Assembly (NCBI RefSeq): GCF_002017875.1
Contig: NZ_MUFV01000001.1
Coordinates: 970,001-1,008,000 of the forward strand
Direction: 5' to 3'
DNA: 38,000 bases
Source of the DNA: Deinococcus sp. LM3
Lineage (GTDB): Bacteria > Deinococcota > Deinococci > Deinococcales > Deinococcaceae
The position numbers and the translations under genes are program-made. The notes beneath the pieces are model-generated. The model saw only the letters and a list, made by a program, of their open reading frames with translations, was not told the origin of the DNA and did no database searches. This document shows, one piece after another, positions 27,358-38,000 of the stretch. The first letter of the stretch is position 1; each line of letters begins with the position of its first letter.

Positions 27358-27825
27358 ATGAAAAACAGCACCCAGGGCTTCACCCTCATTGAGCTGCTCA
27401 TCGTCATCGCCATCATCGGCATTCTGGCCGCCGTCCTGATCCCCAACCTGCTCGGCGCCCAGAAGCGTGCGTACGACACCGGCGCGGCCAGCTGCGCCAA
27501 GAGCATCCAGACTGCGCAGGCGACGACCCAGGTGGACAAGCAGGGTTACTTCGGAATTGCCAAAGCCAGCAGCAACACCACCCTTACAAGCTTCACTCCT
27601 ACGCAAGTAACTGTCGGCTCTCTGGCTGCGGCCCTCACTCAGGCCGAGATCGACAACATCGGCCTGGCCAAGAACTGCCTGGATAAAAACATGGTGATCG
27701 CCACTACAACCGCTCCGAGTGGCTCGAACGCAACGTACGCCATCACCGTCGGTGATGTCCGCGGCTCCAAACTCTACACCGTGACGCCCAGCGACCTGAC
27801 CTCGGCCTCCGGCGCCCCCAGCTAA
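27358..27825 (+). CDS. Type IV pilin (major pilin-like)
   Basis: 155 residues. The prepilin leader is MKNSTQG with the cleavage point before FTLIE. The first mature residues (FTLIELLIVIAIIGILAAVLIP) form the N-terminal helix, including Glu5. Two cysteines (SCAKSIQ near 42 and KNCLDKN near 108) can close the usual C-terminal loop. The head is Thr/Ser-rich (SSNTTLTSFTPT, ATTTAPSGS), suitable for O-glycosylation. Pilins of this type build fibres for twitching and DNA uptake. Base composition is normal for the chromosome apart from an A/C-rich leader. A strong hairpin follows. Confidence 0.92.
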   Translation: MKNSTQGFTLIELLIVIAIIGILAAVLIPNLLGAQKRAYDTGAASCAKSIQTAQATTQVDKQGYFGIAKASSNTTLTSFTPTQVTVGSLAAALTQAEIDNIGLAKNCLDKNMVIATTTAPSGSNATYAITVGDVRGSKLYTVTPSDLTSASGAPS

Positions 27826-27848
27826 TACACACTGCAAAATCAATGGTA

Positions 27849-27878
27849 AGGATGCCACTTCATAAGAAGTGGCATCCT
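27849..27878 (+). terminator. Hairpin between the two pilin genes
   Basis: A perfect 13-bp stem AGGATGCCACTTC/GAAGTGGCATCCT with an ATAA loop. It ends the first pilin transcript or attenuates read-through into the AT-rich cassette. Confidence 0.7.
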
Positions 27879-27896
27879 CCATATAGGTAAAGATAG

Positions 27897-28337
27897 ATGA
27901 AGCATGAAGATATAGGTTTTACTCTAATCGAGATTTTAATTGCGATAGCAATAATTGGAATTCTTGCTATCATAGTGCTACCCAGTCTTATCTCGGCCCA
28001 GAAACGCTCTTACGATACAGGTGCGCGAATGTGCGCGAAAAGCATGCAAACTTCACAAGCTATATTTTACCTTGACAATAAGAAGTATACTCCAATGAGT
28101 GGTCAGCAGCCTGATGTTGAGGAAATTTTGAGGGAGCTGAATAGACATTGCAAAAATATAAATATTTTCTACAAAGATAGATCGCTGACCAATACATTTA
28201 ACACAGACTATATCTTCGACATATGGGACGCGAGAGGGACTTCGGTAATTACGGCTACACCTTTAAATATATCTAGCAATGTAGTTGGAGCAACCCCGTT
28301 TTCAAATAATGGCTCAGGGGGCCAGAATTTCCCATGA
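27897..28337 (+). CDS. Second type IV pilin, AT-rich
   Basis: 146 residues. Leader MKHEDIG and mature FTLIEILIAIAIIGILAIIVLPSLISAQKRSYDTGARMCAKSMQTSQA, clearly homologous to the upstream pilin (AQKR-YDTGA--CAKS-QT-QA) but divergent beyond it. Two cysteines (RMCAKS, NRHCKN) correspond to the pair in the first pilin. The codon use is unlike the neighbour, so it arrived by transfer rather than local duplication. The stop overlaps the ligase start (ATGA). No strong Shine-Dalgarno is seen; AGGTAAAG lies upstream. Confidence 0.9.
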   Translation: MKHEDIGFTLIEILIAIAIIGILAIIVLPSLISAQKRSYDTGARMCAKSMQTSQAIFYLDNKKYTPMSGQQPDVEEILRELNRHCKNINIFYKDRSLTNTFNTDYIFDIWDARGTSVITATPLNISSNVVGATPFSNNGSGGQNFP

Positions 28338-29728
28338 AAAATTTTAATCAACGTCCCGCCTCTACATTAACTATAAATCTTTTTTTATTCTCATTACTCG
28401 CGTTACCGTTAATTATTAATCCGACCATATCGCTATCCTATGACACAATATACCTTAATCCAAAAGTTTACTGGATCTATTTAGTTATACTACCAGTTTC
28501 GGCATCTATTCTTTTTTACAATAGGAAGGAAATTACTAAATATCCGGTCGGTTTTTATATTATCGCAGCTTTCTTAGTATGGATTTTAATAAACGGTATA
28601 TTTTTTCACAGAGAATTTGCAACTTGGCTTGGATCCAAAGATAGAAAAGATGGGATATTCATGCACATCACATACTGCATTATTGCTCTAGGCGGTATGA
28701 CATTATTAATGCAGGAAGGGAAGCATAAAACCATGCATCTTGTTGTGAAATACACAACGATTGGCTCTATTGCCCTCTCGCTAACGAATATACTTCAGCA
28801 GTTGAACTTGATTGGCATTTTAGGAACTGAAGCTTATGAAGGTGTCATAGCCACACCTTTTGGTGGAACGCTTGGCCATCGCGGTTACATGGGGGGAGCG
28901 GCAGCACTTCTATTGCCTGTTCTAATTTGGTCACAAGTTCACAGTTTATCGAGAAGGATAAAAATATTAAATGCCATAGCTATAGTTTTCACGACATGGT
29001 CTCTCGCCGGGTCTTGGTCGCGCGGGCCGTGGCTCGCAGGCATGGTGTCCGTCATCTGGCTGCTAATACTTGAGAAAAGGCTCATTAACTGGCGAACAAT
29101 CGCCACCCTTTTAATGGGTATTTTATTGTTCTTGTTATCATCTTTTTTATGGAACCCCAACGTCCGTGCTTTTGGGAAAAACGGAGATGCCGAAATTACA
29201 GGAACTAACGGACGCGATAAAATGTGGAGCTCTGCTGTAAAAGGGATCCTCCAGCAACCTCTGACAGGCTGGGGGTCACCCGCTCTATGGCGTATCATGG
29301 CTACACAAAACGACGCATATCTGGTTCCCGAAAGCCAGGATACAGAGAATTGGAAGGTGTACAGAGTTCCGAAAGGTCCGGATTCCGCTCCCAGTTTTGT
29401 CATCGAGAATAAAAATGGCGAACGCCATGGCCTCGATTTCACTATGAACAAGACACATAATGAATTTCTAGATTATGCTGCTACATATGGTGTTCCCGCA
29501 CTTCTTTTATTCGCAGCAATTATAGGTATGAGCATCTGGGGTAGCCGCAATGTCATGCCCGGCATCTCCGCAAGCATCGTCTCATATGCGATATATCTGC
29601 TGACGTGGCCGGAGATAGTTAGATTCGCTCCGATCGCTTGGTTTTTAATTGGAATTGCCCTTGCATCTTATCAAAACGGGTCTATATTTAAAGCTAATCG
29701 AGGATATGTTCAGTCAGGTATCTTATGA
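28334..29728 (+). CDS. O-antigen-ligase-family membrane glycosyltransferase (candidate pilin O-glycosyltransferase)
   Basis: 464 residues with 11 or more predicted membrane spans. The Wzy_C/WaaL pattern is present: TLGHRGYMGGAAALLLPVLIW, SWSRGPWLAGMVSVIWLL, a periplasmic loop with GTNGRDKMWSSAVKGILQQPLTGWG, and TMNKTHNEFLDYAATYGVPALLLF, whose H-N-E-F-L-D-Y block corresponds to the functional His region of O-antigen ligases and O-oligosaccharyltransferases. Being coupled to a pilin gene, it may transfer a lipid-linked glycan to pilin Ser/Thr, like TfpO beside Pseudomonas pilA. That role is inference. It could also be a polysaccharide polymerase. Confidence 0.85.
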   Translation: MKNFNQRPASTLTINLFLFSLLALPLIINPTISLSYDTIYLNPKVYWIYLVILPVSASILFYNRKEITKYPVGFYIIAAFLVWILINGIFFHREFATWLGSKDRKDGIFMHITYCIIALGGMTLLMQEGKHKTMHLVVKYTTIGSIALSLTNILQQLNLIGILGTEAYEGVIATPFGGTLGHRGYMGGAAALLLPVLIWSQVHSLSRRIKILNAIAIVFTTWSLAGSWSRGPWLAGMVSVIWLLILEKRLINWRTIATLLMGILLFLLSSFLWNPNVRAFGKNGDAEITGTNGRDKMWSSAVKGILQQPLTGWGSPALWRIMATQNDAYLVPESQDTENWKVYRVPKGPDSAPSFVIENKNGERHGLDFTMNKTHNEFLDYAATYGVPALLLFAAIIGMSIWGSRNVMPGISASIVSYAIYLLTWPEIVRFAPIAWFLIGIALASYQNGSIFKANRGYVQSGIL

Positions 29729-30294
29729 ATAAACTTATCAAAAAGCCACCAATTACATCTGCCCTGAAAGAATGGGATACCCAGTCCTGCCTCCTAACCG
29801 ATGGTTCTCTGTCGCTGCTGGTCCGGAAGGGTGGGATCATGGAGACGCATGCCGGATTCGAGGTGGAGCACCGGTCGTTCCTGCTGTATCCGACGTTCCT
29901 GCACCAGAATCCGGCGGAGCTTCAGCCGCAGTACCAGTCGCTGCTGCGTGATGATCCGCAACCGGGTGTGATTGATTTTCCGGCGCTGGCGGAGGTGGTG
30001 GCGGTGCACAAGGTCGAGTCGCTGGACAGGGCACTCAGGTTGGAGCCTTTGCAGGCGTTGAGGGGCGCGGGCATCGAGCGGCGCTTTCACTACCGGAACC
30101 GTCCGTGGGTACATGCGCTGCTGTTGCGGGTGCAGCCGCTGCTGGAGCCGCTGGTCCTGCCGGAATCGGCGGGGATGCTGGGCTGCGTGAGCTGGGTCCC
30201 GCTGGACGGCGTGACGGTGCGAGCCGGGGAGCCGGTGGTGCCGGAGGATGTGCTGGAAGCGCGGCGACTGGAGCTGGAGCAGTTGCTGGCATGA
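29725..30294 (+). CDS. DUF1802-family protein with AT-rich 5' end
   Basis: 189 residues resembling DUF1802: ALKEWDTQSCLLTDGSLSLLVRKGGIMETHAGFEVEHRSFLLYPTFLHQ, then FHYRNRPWVHALLLRVQPL and the PESAGMLGCVSWVPL segment. Function is unknown. Its ATG overlaps the ligase stop. The first 15 or so codons are AT-rich, and the rest is typical high-GC DNA, so the cassette boundary falls inside this gene near 29775. The original 5' end may have been replaced. Confidence 0.75.
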   Translation: MNKLIKKPPITSALKEWDTQSCLLTDGSLSLLVRKGGIMETHAGFEVEHRSFLLYPTFLHQNPAELQPQYQSLLRDDPQPGVIDFPALAEVVAVHKVESLDRALRLEPLQALRGAGIERRFHYRNRPWVHALLLRVQPLLEPLVLPESAGMLGCVSWVPLDGVTVRAGEPVVPEDVLEARRLELEQLLA

Positions 30295-30299
30295 GTGAA

Positions 30300-30331
30300 G
30301 GGGAGGCAGCGGGGCCTCCCCTCTCCTCTTT
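30300..30331. terminator. Terminator between DUF1802 and lipoprotein genes
   Basis: GGGGAGGC (30300-30307) pairs with GCCTCCCC (30314-30321) and is followed by a T/C run. It separates two convergent genes. Confidence 0.65.
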
Positions 30332-30345
30332 CGGCTGCGCCCTTG

Positions 30346-30810
30346 TTACTGGGCGTCGAGGTCGTAGTTGTTCAGGAGGGTGGTCTGCACGCCACCCTGG
30401 GTGTCGGTGAGGTTCCAGCCGGTTTTCGTGCCGGCCAGGAACTGGTTGTCGCGCTGGGCGAGGACGAGTCGCTTGCCGTTGTCTTTACTGAGGACGGTGT
30501 CGCCGGCGTCGTAGCGGTTGTTGCTGTTGGCATCGCGCAACACGATGACGCGGTAGTAGCCGTACGGGACGTTGCTGGGCAGATCGAGAGCGTACCCGCC
30601 GGTCAGGAAGCGGTCGAGGATCTGTCCCTGGGTGCCGTCGGCGGTGTACTGGCCACCGTTGTACCCGACGATGGCGAGGCGGAGGTTCTGGTCGGCAGTG
30701 AAGCCGCGCAGCTGTCCGGTGACGTCCTTACGGACGGGGTTGCCGGCGAGGGTGCAGGCGCTGAGGGTCAGGGTGCCGAGGGCAGCGGCGGCAAGCAGCT
30801 TGGTGTTCAT
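30346..30810 (-). CDS. Lipoprotein with Ca2+-binding-like loop
   Basis: 154 residues. The N-terminus KLLAAAALGTLTLSAC ends in a lipobox (LSAC), so the mature protein is lipid-anchored at Cys19. The body is beta-rich and contains DANSNNRYDAGD near residue 95, an acidic D-x-N-x-N pattern like a calcium-binding loop of dockerin/EF-hand type. No family is recognised. GGAGG lies 8 nt before the ATG, a good Shine-Dalgarno; the promoter is not obvious. Confidence 0.8.
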   Translation of the reverse strand: MNTKLLAAAALGTLTLSACTLAGNPVRKDVTGQLRGFTADQNLRLAIVGYNGGQYTADGTQGQILDRFLTGGYALDLPSNVPYGYYRVIVLRDANSNNRYDAGDTVLSKDNGKRLVLAQRDNQFLAGTKTGWNLTDTQGGVQTTLLNNYDLDAQ

Positions 30811-30956
30811 GGGTGGTCCTCCGGGAACGGGCAGTGACTGAGCAGTTACAGTGGCTGCACGGTAACGCGGGCCCTGTGTGGGGGGTAGGCGAGGTTCCTT
30901 GCGGTCTTTCTCATGGGTGGTGGAGTGGGGTGGGACGCCGGGGGCAGGAGCGGGCC

Positions 30957-30962
30957 TATACT
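30957..30962 (+). promoter_or_regulatory. Leaderless -10 box (TATACT) of the methyltransferase
   Basis: TATACT followed by 7 nt and ATG 30970. Confidence 0.6.
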
Positions 30963-30969
30963 CGCGGGC

Positions 30970-31722
30970 ATGCAGAGGCAGCCGTTTACAGCGTTAGCCG
31001 CCGTGTACGACGCGATCATGGCGGATGTGGAGTACGACCACTGGGCGGACTTCGTGCTGACGTTCGCGCGGGACGGGGGCCTGGATGGGTCGGGGGGGGC
31101 ACTGGACCTGGCGTGCGGCACGGGCGGGTTCACGCGGGAGTTACGCGCGGCGGGGCTGGACGTGACGGGCCTGGATTTCAGTGAGGAGATGCTGCGCGAG
31201 GCGCGGTCGCGGCTGCCGGGCGTGCCGTTCGTGCAGGGGGACCTGCGGTCGTTCACGCTCCCGGAGCGGTTCTCGCTGGTGACGTGCGTGTTCGACAGCC
31301 TGAACAACCTGCTGACGCCGGAGGATCTGGGTGCGGCGCTGGGGCGGGCGCGGGCGCACCTGCGGCCCGGCGGGTTGTTCGCGTTCGACGTGAACACCCG
31401 CGTGGGCGTGCGGGAGTTGTGGGAGGGGGACGCGATTGAGGGTCTGGCTCCCATGGCGGACGGCGGCGAGGTGCATTACCACTGGTCGCACCATCATGAT
31501 GCGGAGGCGGACCTGGGGGTGGTGCAGGCGTTCTGCCGGGTGGGTGAACTGGAGTTCGTGGAGACGCACCGGGAACGCGGGTACGACCCGGCAGACCTGG
31601 AACCGCTGCTGGCGGCGGCGGGCTTCGCGCGGTGGGAGATCGTGGAGTACCCGGATTACGCGCCGCCGGAACCGGACGCGCCGCGCGTGTGGGTGTTCGC
31701 GTGGGCGGGGGACGACCAGTGA
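30970..31722 (+). CDS. Class I SAM-dependent methyltransferase
   Basis: 250 residues. Motif I ALDLACGTGGFTREL near residue 45 binds SAM, followed by VTGLDFSEEMLREA, FVQGDLRSFTLPERFSLVTCVFDSLNNLL and LRPGGLFAFDVN. The C-terminal part (HYHWSHHHDAEADLGVVQAF, FVETHRERGYDPADLEPLLAAAGF) resembles small-molecule methyltransferases. The substrate is unknown. The stop overlaps the gpsA start (GTGA), so the two are coupled. Confidence 0.87.
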   Translation: MQRQPFTALAAVYDAIMADVEYDHWADFVLTFARDGGLDGSGGALDLACGTGGFTRELRAAGLDVTGLDFSEEMLREARSRLPGVPFVQGDLRSFTLPERFSLVTCVFDSLNNLLTPEDLGAALGRARAHLRPGGLFAFDVNTRVGVRELWEGDAIEGLAPMADGGEVHYHWSHHHDAEADLGVVQAFCRVGELEFVETHRERGYDPADLEPLLAAAGFARWEIVEYPDYAPPEPDAPRVWVFAWAGDDQ

Positions 31723-32705
31723 CCGGGCTGACAGTCCCAGCCCGGAGCCTGCCGGTGCTGGGCGCGGGCGGCTGGGGCACGGCGCTGGCGGTGAACGCGG
31801 CGCGCAACGGTCCGGTGACCCTGTGGGCGCGGCGCGAGGCGTTCGCGGCCCAGCTGGAGCGCGAGCGGGTAAATGCGGAGTACCTGCCGGGCGTGGCGTT
31901 GCCCGCGCCGCTGCGGGTCACGCCGGACCTCGCGGGGGCGGTGGAGGGGGCGGCGTTTGCGCTGGTGGTCGTGCCGAGCGTGGGCGTGCCGGACCTGCTG
32001 GCCGAGCTGCCGCGTGAGCTGGGCGTGGTGCTGTGCGCCAAGGGCCTGGGGCCGGACGGTGGGCAGTTGACGGTCCTGGCGCGCCGCCTGGGCTTCGGGC
32101 GGGTGGCGGTCCTGAGCGGCCCGAATCACGCCGAGGAGATCGGGCGGGGTCTGCCGGCCGCGACGGTGGTCGCCAGCCGGGACGCGGCCTTTGCGCAGGA
32201 GGTGCAGGCGGCCCTGATGACCCCGGCGCTGCGGGTGTACACCAGTTCCGACGAGACGGGCGTGGAACTGGGCGGCGTGCTGAAGAACGTGGTGGCGCTC
32301 GCGGCGGGCATGGTGGACGGCCTGCGGCTGGGCGACAACGCCAAGGCGGCGCTGATCACGCGCGGCCTGCGCGAGATGGACCGGTACCTGCGCGCCGTGG
32401 GCGGCCAGGAGGACACGGTGTACGGCCTGAGTGGCCTGGGTGATCTGGTGACCACGGCCACCAGTCGCCACAGCCGCAACCGCGCGGCGGGCGAGGCGAT
32501 CGCGCTGGGCGAGCATCCCGGTCAGGGTGGGAAGGTCGTGGAGGGCCTGCGCACGGCGGGCCTGCTGGACGCCTGGGCGCAGGCGCAGGACGTGGACCTG
32601 CCGATCGTGCGGGCGGTCGCGCAGGTCGCGGCGGGCCAGCAGACACCCCAGGCGGCGCTGGCGGAACTGATGACGCGCGACGCGAAACCCGAGCATCTCG
32701 ACTGA
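31719..32705 (+). CDS. gpsA: Glycerol-3-phosphate dehydrogenase [NAD(P)+]
   Basis: 328 residues. It makes sn-glycerol-3-phosphate for phospholipids from dihydroxyacetone phosphate. The NAD(P) loop VLGAGGWGTALAVNAARNG is near residue 13, followed by LSGPNHAEEIGRGLPAATVVAS, GVELGGVLKNVVALAAGMVDGLRLGDNAKAALITRGLREM with the catalytic Lys region, and YGLSGLGDLVTTATSRHSRNRAAGE. It is intact. GTG start overlapping the upstream TGA. Dinucleotide-binding and substrate domains are both complete. Confidence 0.94.
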   Translation: MTGLTVPARSLPVLGAGGWGTALAVNAARNGPVTLWARREAFAAQLERERVNAEYLPGVALPAPLRVTPDLAGAVEGAAFALVVVPSVGVPDLLAELPRELGVVLCAKGLGPDGGQLTVLARRLGFGRVAVLSGPNHAEEIGRGLPAATVVASRDAAFAQEVQAALMTPALRVYTSSDETGVELGGVLKNVVALAAGMVDGLRLGDNAKAALITRGLREMDRYLRAVGGQEDTVYGLSGLGDLVTTATSRHSRNRAAGEAIALGEHPGQGGKVVEGLRTAGLLDAWAQAQDVDLPIVRAVAQVAAGQQTPQAALAELMTRDAKPEHLD

Positions 32706-32810
32706 CCCTCGCGGCGCGGCGAATCCTGTCCCGGCGGCACCGACCGGGGCTGTTTTCCTGCGTCCCACAGGGGCTTTAGCTGGGCTTCATGCGGCCGGCT
32801 ATTGCAGCAT

Positions 32811-32850
32811 CTTGTACCTCAAATCGAATAGACGTACAAGTGCTTGTACG
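32811..32850 (+). promoter_or_regulatory. Triple CTTGTAC site, candidate NrdR operator
   Basis: CTTGTAC occurs at 32811-32817 and again, exactly 32 bp on, inside the perfect palindrome CGTACAAG-TG-CTTGTACG (32833-32850). The palindrome covers the -35 of the reductase promoter. NrdR binds tandem sites a whole number of helical turns apart; 32 bp is about three turns. Confidence 0.55.
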
Positions 32851-32872
32851 CCCTGCGGGCGGGTGGTACAGT
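32844..32872 (+). promoter_or_regulatory. Promoter of the ribonucleotide reductase gene
   Basis: TTGTAC (32844-32849), a 17-bp spacer and TACAGT (32867-32872), giving a leader of about 115 nt before GTG 32997. Confidence 0.7.
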
Positions 32873-32996
32873 CAGCCATCTCAGGAACGGCCCACTTCAC
32901 CGGCCACCACCGCAGCCCAACCCCACGGCCCCCACCGGGTCGGCGGCGGTTTCATGCTGTGATTCCCCCACCCCCCCACTCGCAAGGAGAACCACC

Positions 32997-37139
<4,143 letters not shown>

Positions 37140-37146
37140 ACAAGGA

Positions 37147-37170
37147 GGGGCTACGGCCCCTTTTTTCTCC
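37147..37170 (+). terminator. Terminator after ribonucleotide reductase
   Basis: GGGGC-TACG-GCCCC (37147-37160) followed by TTTTTT, a classic intrinsic terminator with a UNCG-type loop. Confidence 0.85.
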
Positions 37171-37176
37171 CAGAAA

Positions 37177-37208
37177 TGGAGGTGATTCCAATGAAATCGA
37201 CGCCCTAG
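37177..37208 (+). other. Near-perfect Shine-Dalgarno followed by a 5-codon minigene (MKSTP)
   Basis: GGAGGTGAT (37179-37187) matches the 16S rRNA 3' end over nine bases, and ATG 37191 starts a frame of M-K-S-T-P-stop. An inverted repeat CTAGGC-CAC-GCCTAG (37205-37219) overlaps its stop. It may be a leader peptide for the small genes downstream, or a chance remnant. Confidence 0.4.
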
Positions 37209-37361
37209 GCCACGCCTAGAACGTCGGAAACCAGATCGAAACGGCCTCGTTGGGGGAGGCAATCTGGCTACTGTGGAAAGTGCTCAGAGCGTACCCCTTC
37301 GAGGCCGAAAAGGCAACTCGGCAACAGTTCGTCCGCCTTCCTCCATCAAGGGAGTCAACGT

Positions 37362-37619
37362 ATGCCAAACAAGAAGACCAGCCCAAAAGCTGCTACTGCC
37401 GCCTCGAAGGTCCTCTCGAATCCTCGCAGCACAATTACGCAAAAGCGCGCAGCAGCAAGTGCACTTAGCCAACGCGAGAAGGGAAAAAATAATGGCCTTA
37501 AATCGAGAGAGGTTCCTCCGGGGCGTTCAAGAAAAGGCGGCGCAAGTTTATTTCGCTCGGGCTCAGTTAATAGCAGCAGAAACTACGTGTGCGATCCACA
37601 ACCAGAGTCCGACAGTTGA
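37362..37619 (+). CDS. Small Lys/Ser/Ala-rich protein (frame altered after residue 42)
   Basis: Residues 1-40 (MPNKKTSPKAATAASKVLSN ... AASALSQ) resemble a widespread family of about 50-residue basic proteins of unknown function ending in ALSQ plus a few lysines. Here the frame does not stop there but continues 40 residues in poor-quality sequence. A run of six A at 37484-37489 explains this: one extra A would give GGA AAA AAA TAA, stopping right at the ATG of the next gene (TAATG). AAGGGAG lies 7 nt before ATG 37362. Base composition is lower in GC than the neighbours. Confidence 0.6.
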   Translation: MPNKKTSPKAATAASKVLSNPRSTITQKRAAASALSQREKGKNNGLKSREVPPGRSRKGGASLFRSGSVNSSRNYVCDPQPESDS

Positions 37620-37707
37620 GTTACATGGCGACCGTTTAGCAATATCCGGTTGTTGCGCAGAAGTCAGGGAATCCGTCTTGGCGCAACTAAAATCCAGCAG
37701 TAAGTAA
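37492..37707 (+). CDS. 71-residue hypothetical protein
   Basis: It starts MALNRERFLRGVQEKAAQVYF and contains AETTCAIHNQSPTVELHGDRLAISGCCAEVRESVLAQL. That holds a T-C-A-I-H segment and a C-C pair reminiscent of small alpha/beta proteins; no family is assigned. It overlaps the altered frame of the preceding gene by 128 bp, but would be exactly TAATG-coupled to its restored form, which supports both being one operon. Moderate GC suggests transfer. Confidence 0.6.
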   Translation: MALNRERFLRGVQEKAAQVYFARAQLIAAETTCAIHNQSPTVELHGDRLAISGCCAEVRESVLAQLKSSSK

Positions 37708-37722
37708 AACTGGTCAACGCAG

Positions 37723-37745
37723 GCGCTCGCAAAATTTGCGAGCGC
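37723..37745 (+). terminator. Hairpin terminator of the small-gene pair
   Basis: GCGCTCGCAAA facing TTTGCGAGCGC, stem of 8 or more bp with an A/T-rich loop, 16 bp beyond the 71-residue gene's stop. Confidence 0.7.
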
Positions 37746-37809
37746 TTATCGATTTAAACCGAATCAGTCCCGATATTGATATTCAGCATCGTAACGATCA
37801 GAGATACGC

Positions 37810-37815
37810 TACCTT
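37810..37815 (+). promoter_or_regulatory. Leaderless -10 box (TACCTT)
   Basis: TACCTT followed by 6 nt and ATG 37822. Confidence 0.5.
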
Positions 37816-37821
37816 CCGGGC

Positions 37822-38000
37822 ATGACTCCTTTCCGGTTGCTTGGTGGGTTGCTGCTGTCCCTTGTGCTGTCCACGGGTGCGGCGCAGACGGTGGCGGACG
37901 TGCAGAAGCTGCCGCTGGTGCATGATCCGCTGGTCAAGACACCCAGAGCAGCACTGAGCGCCGCCGATCAGCAGGCCGTGACCACCCTGGCCCGCACGCT
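37822..38000 (+). CDS. Secreted protein, 5' part
   Basis: 59 codons visible before the window ends. MTPFRLLGGLLLSLVLSTGAAQ is a signal peptide with probable cleavage after GAA, followed by TVADVQKLPLVHDPL. Function cannot be judged from this fragment. Confidence 0.7.
   Translation, partial: MTPFRLLGGLLLSLVLSTGAAQTVADVQKLPLVHDPLVKTPRAALSAADQQAVTTLART

Larger units (their letters stand above)
27880..29775 (+). other. AT-rich cassette: second pilin plus O-antigen-ligase-like gene
   Basis: Between about 27880 and 29775 the DNA turns strongly AT-rich (A/T-ending codons, ATA and TTA codons, poly-A/T stretches), in sharp contrast to the GC-rich flanks. It contains two complete genes and the first 15 or so codons of a third. 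The genes overlap by ATGA, so the cassette is one transcription-translation unit. This is strong evidence of acquisition from a low-GC donor. Confidence 0.85.

Overview
The window looks like chromosomal DNA from a Deinococcus species. The evidence is the very high GC content, a recognisable ddrB gene with an intact radiation/desiccation response motif (RDRM) upstream, a B12-dependent ribonucleotide reductase carrying an intein, and at least 19 genes whose start codon lies 6-8 nt downstream of a TANNNT -10 box. That last pattern is the leaderless-mRNA arrangement known from Deinococcus.

Layout. 1-2700: the 3' end of an N-acylamino acid racemase/MenC gene coupled to a GNAT gene, then ddrB with its RDRM, then a MazG-like gene. 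2750-6830: an exported protein, a strongly structured probable non-coding RNA, a metallophosphoesterase, a GNAT gene, arginase and a DinB-fold gene. 6830-14700: tRNA dihydrouridine synthase, two GNAT genes, argB, a small membrane protein, a VanW-domain exported protein, purEK and folC. 14730-21760: tRNA-Lys(CTT), a SnoaL-like protein, a 23S rRNA 2'-O-methyltransferase coupled to an aldose-epimerase-like gene, an HtrA-type protease, a PadR regulator coupled to a membrane protein, an EVE-domain protein, a 31-residue membrane peptide and an acyltransferase. 21775-24334: nrdR, an SDR-like gene, a zinc-ribbon protein and a Nudix gene. 24334-26955: dnaB with a 415-residue intein in the P-loop. 27358-30294: a type IV pilin, then a sharply AT-rich cassette (second pilin plus O-antigen-ligase-like glycosyltransferase) that runs into a DUF1802 gene. 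30346-32705: a lipoprotein, a methyltransferase and gpsA. 32997-37139: class II ribonucleotide reductase with a 366-residue intein directly before its predicted radical cysteine. 37140-38000: a small compositionally different patch with two tiny genes, then the start of a secreted protein.

The most unusual signal is a family of six MITE-like elements (76-155 bp in full copies) ending in TACGG/CCGTA. The five well-preserved copies are flanked by 3-bp TNA duplications, and in all six the target triplet is the stop codon (TAA or TGA) of the neighbouring gene. One copy has split a GTGA stop/start overlap between an SDR-like gene and nrdR. It regenerated the stop on one side and built a new ATG plus a Shine-Dalgarno sequence for nrdR on the other.

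Several genes connect around DNA replication and repair. NrdR is the known repressor of ribonucleotide reductase genes, and a CTTGTAC palindrome overlaps the -35 box of the reductase promoter. DnaB and the reductase must both splice out inteins placed in their catalytic sites. DdrB binds single-stranded DNA after damage.
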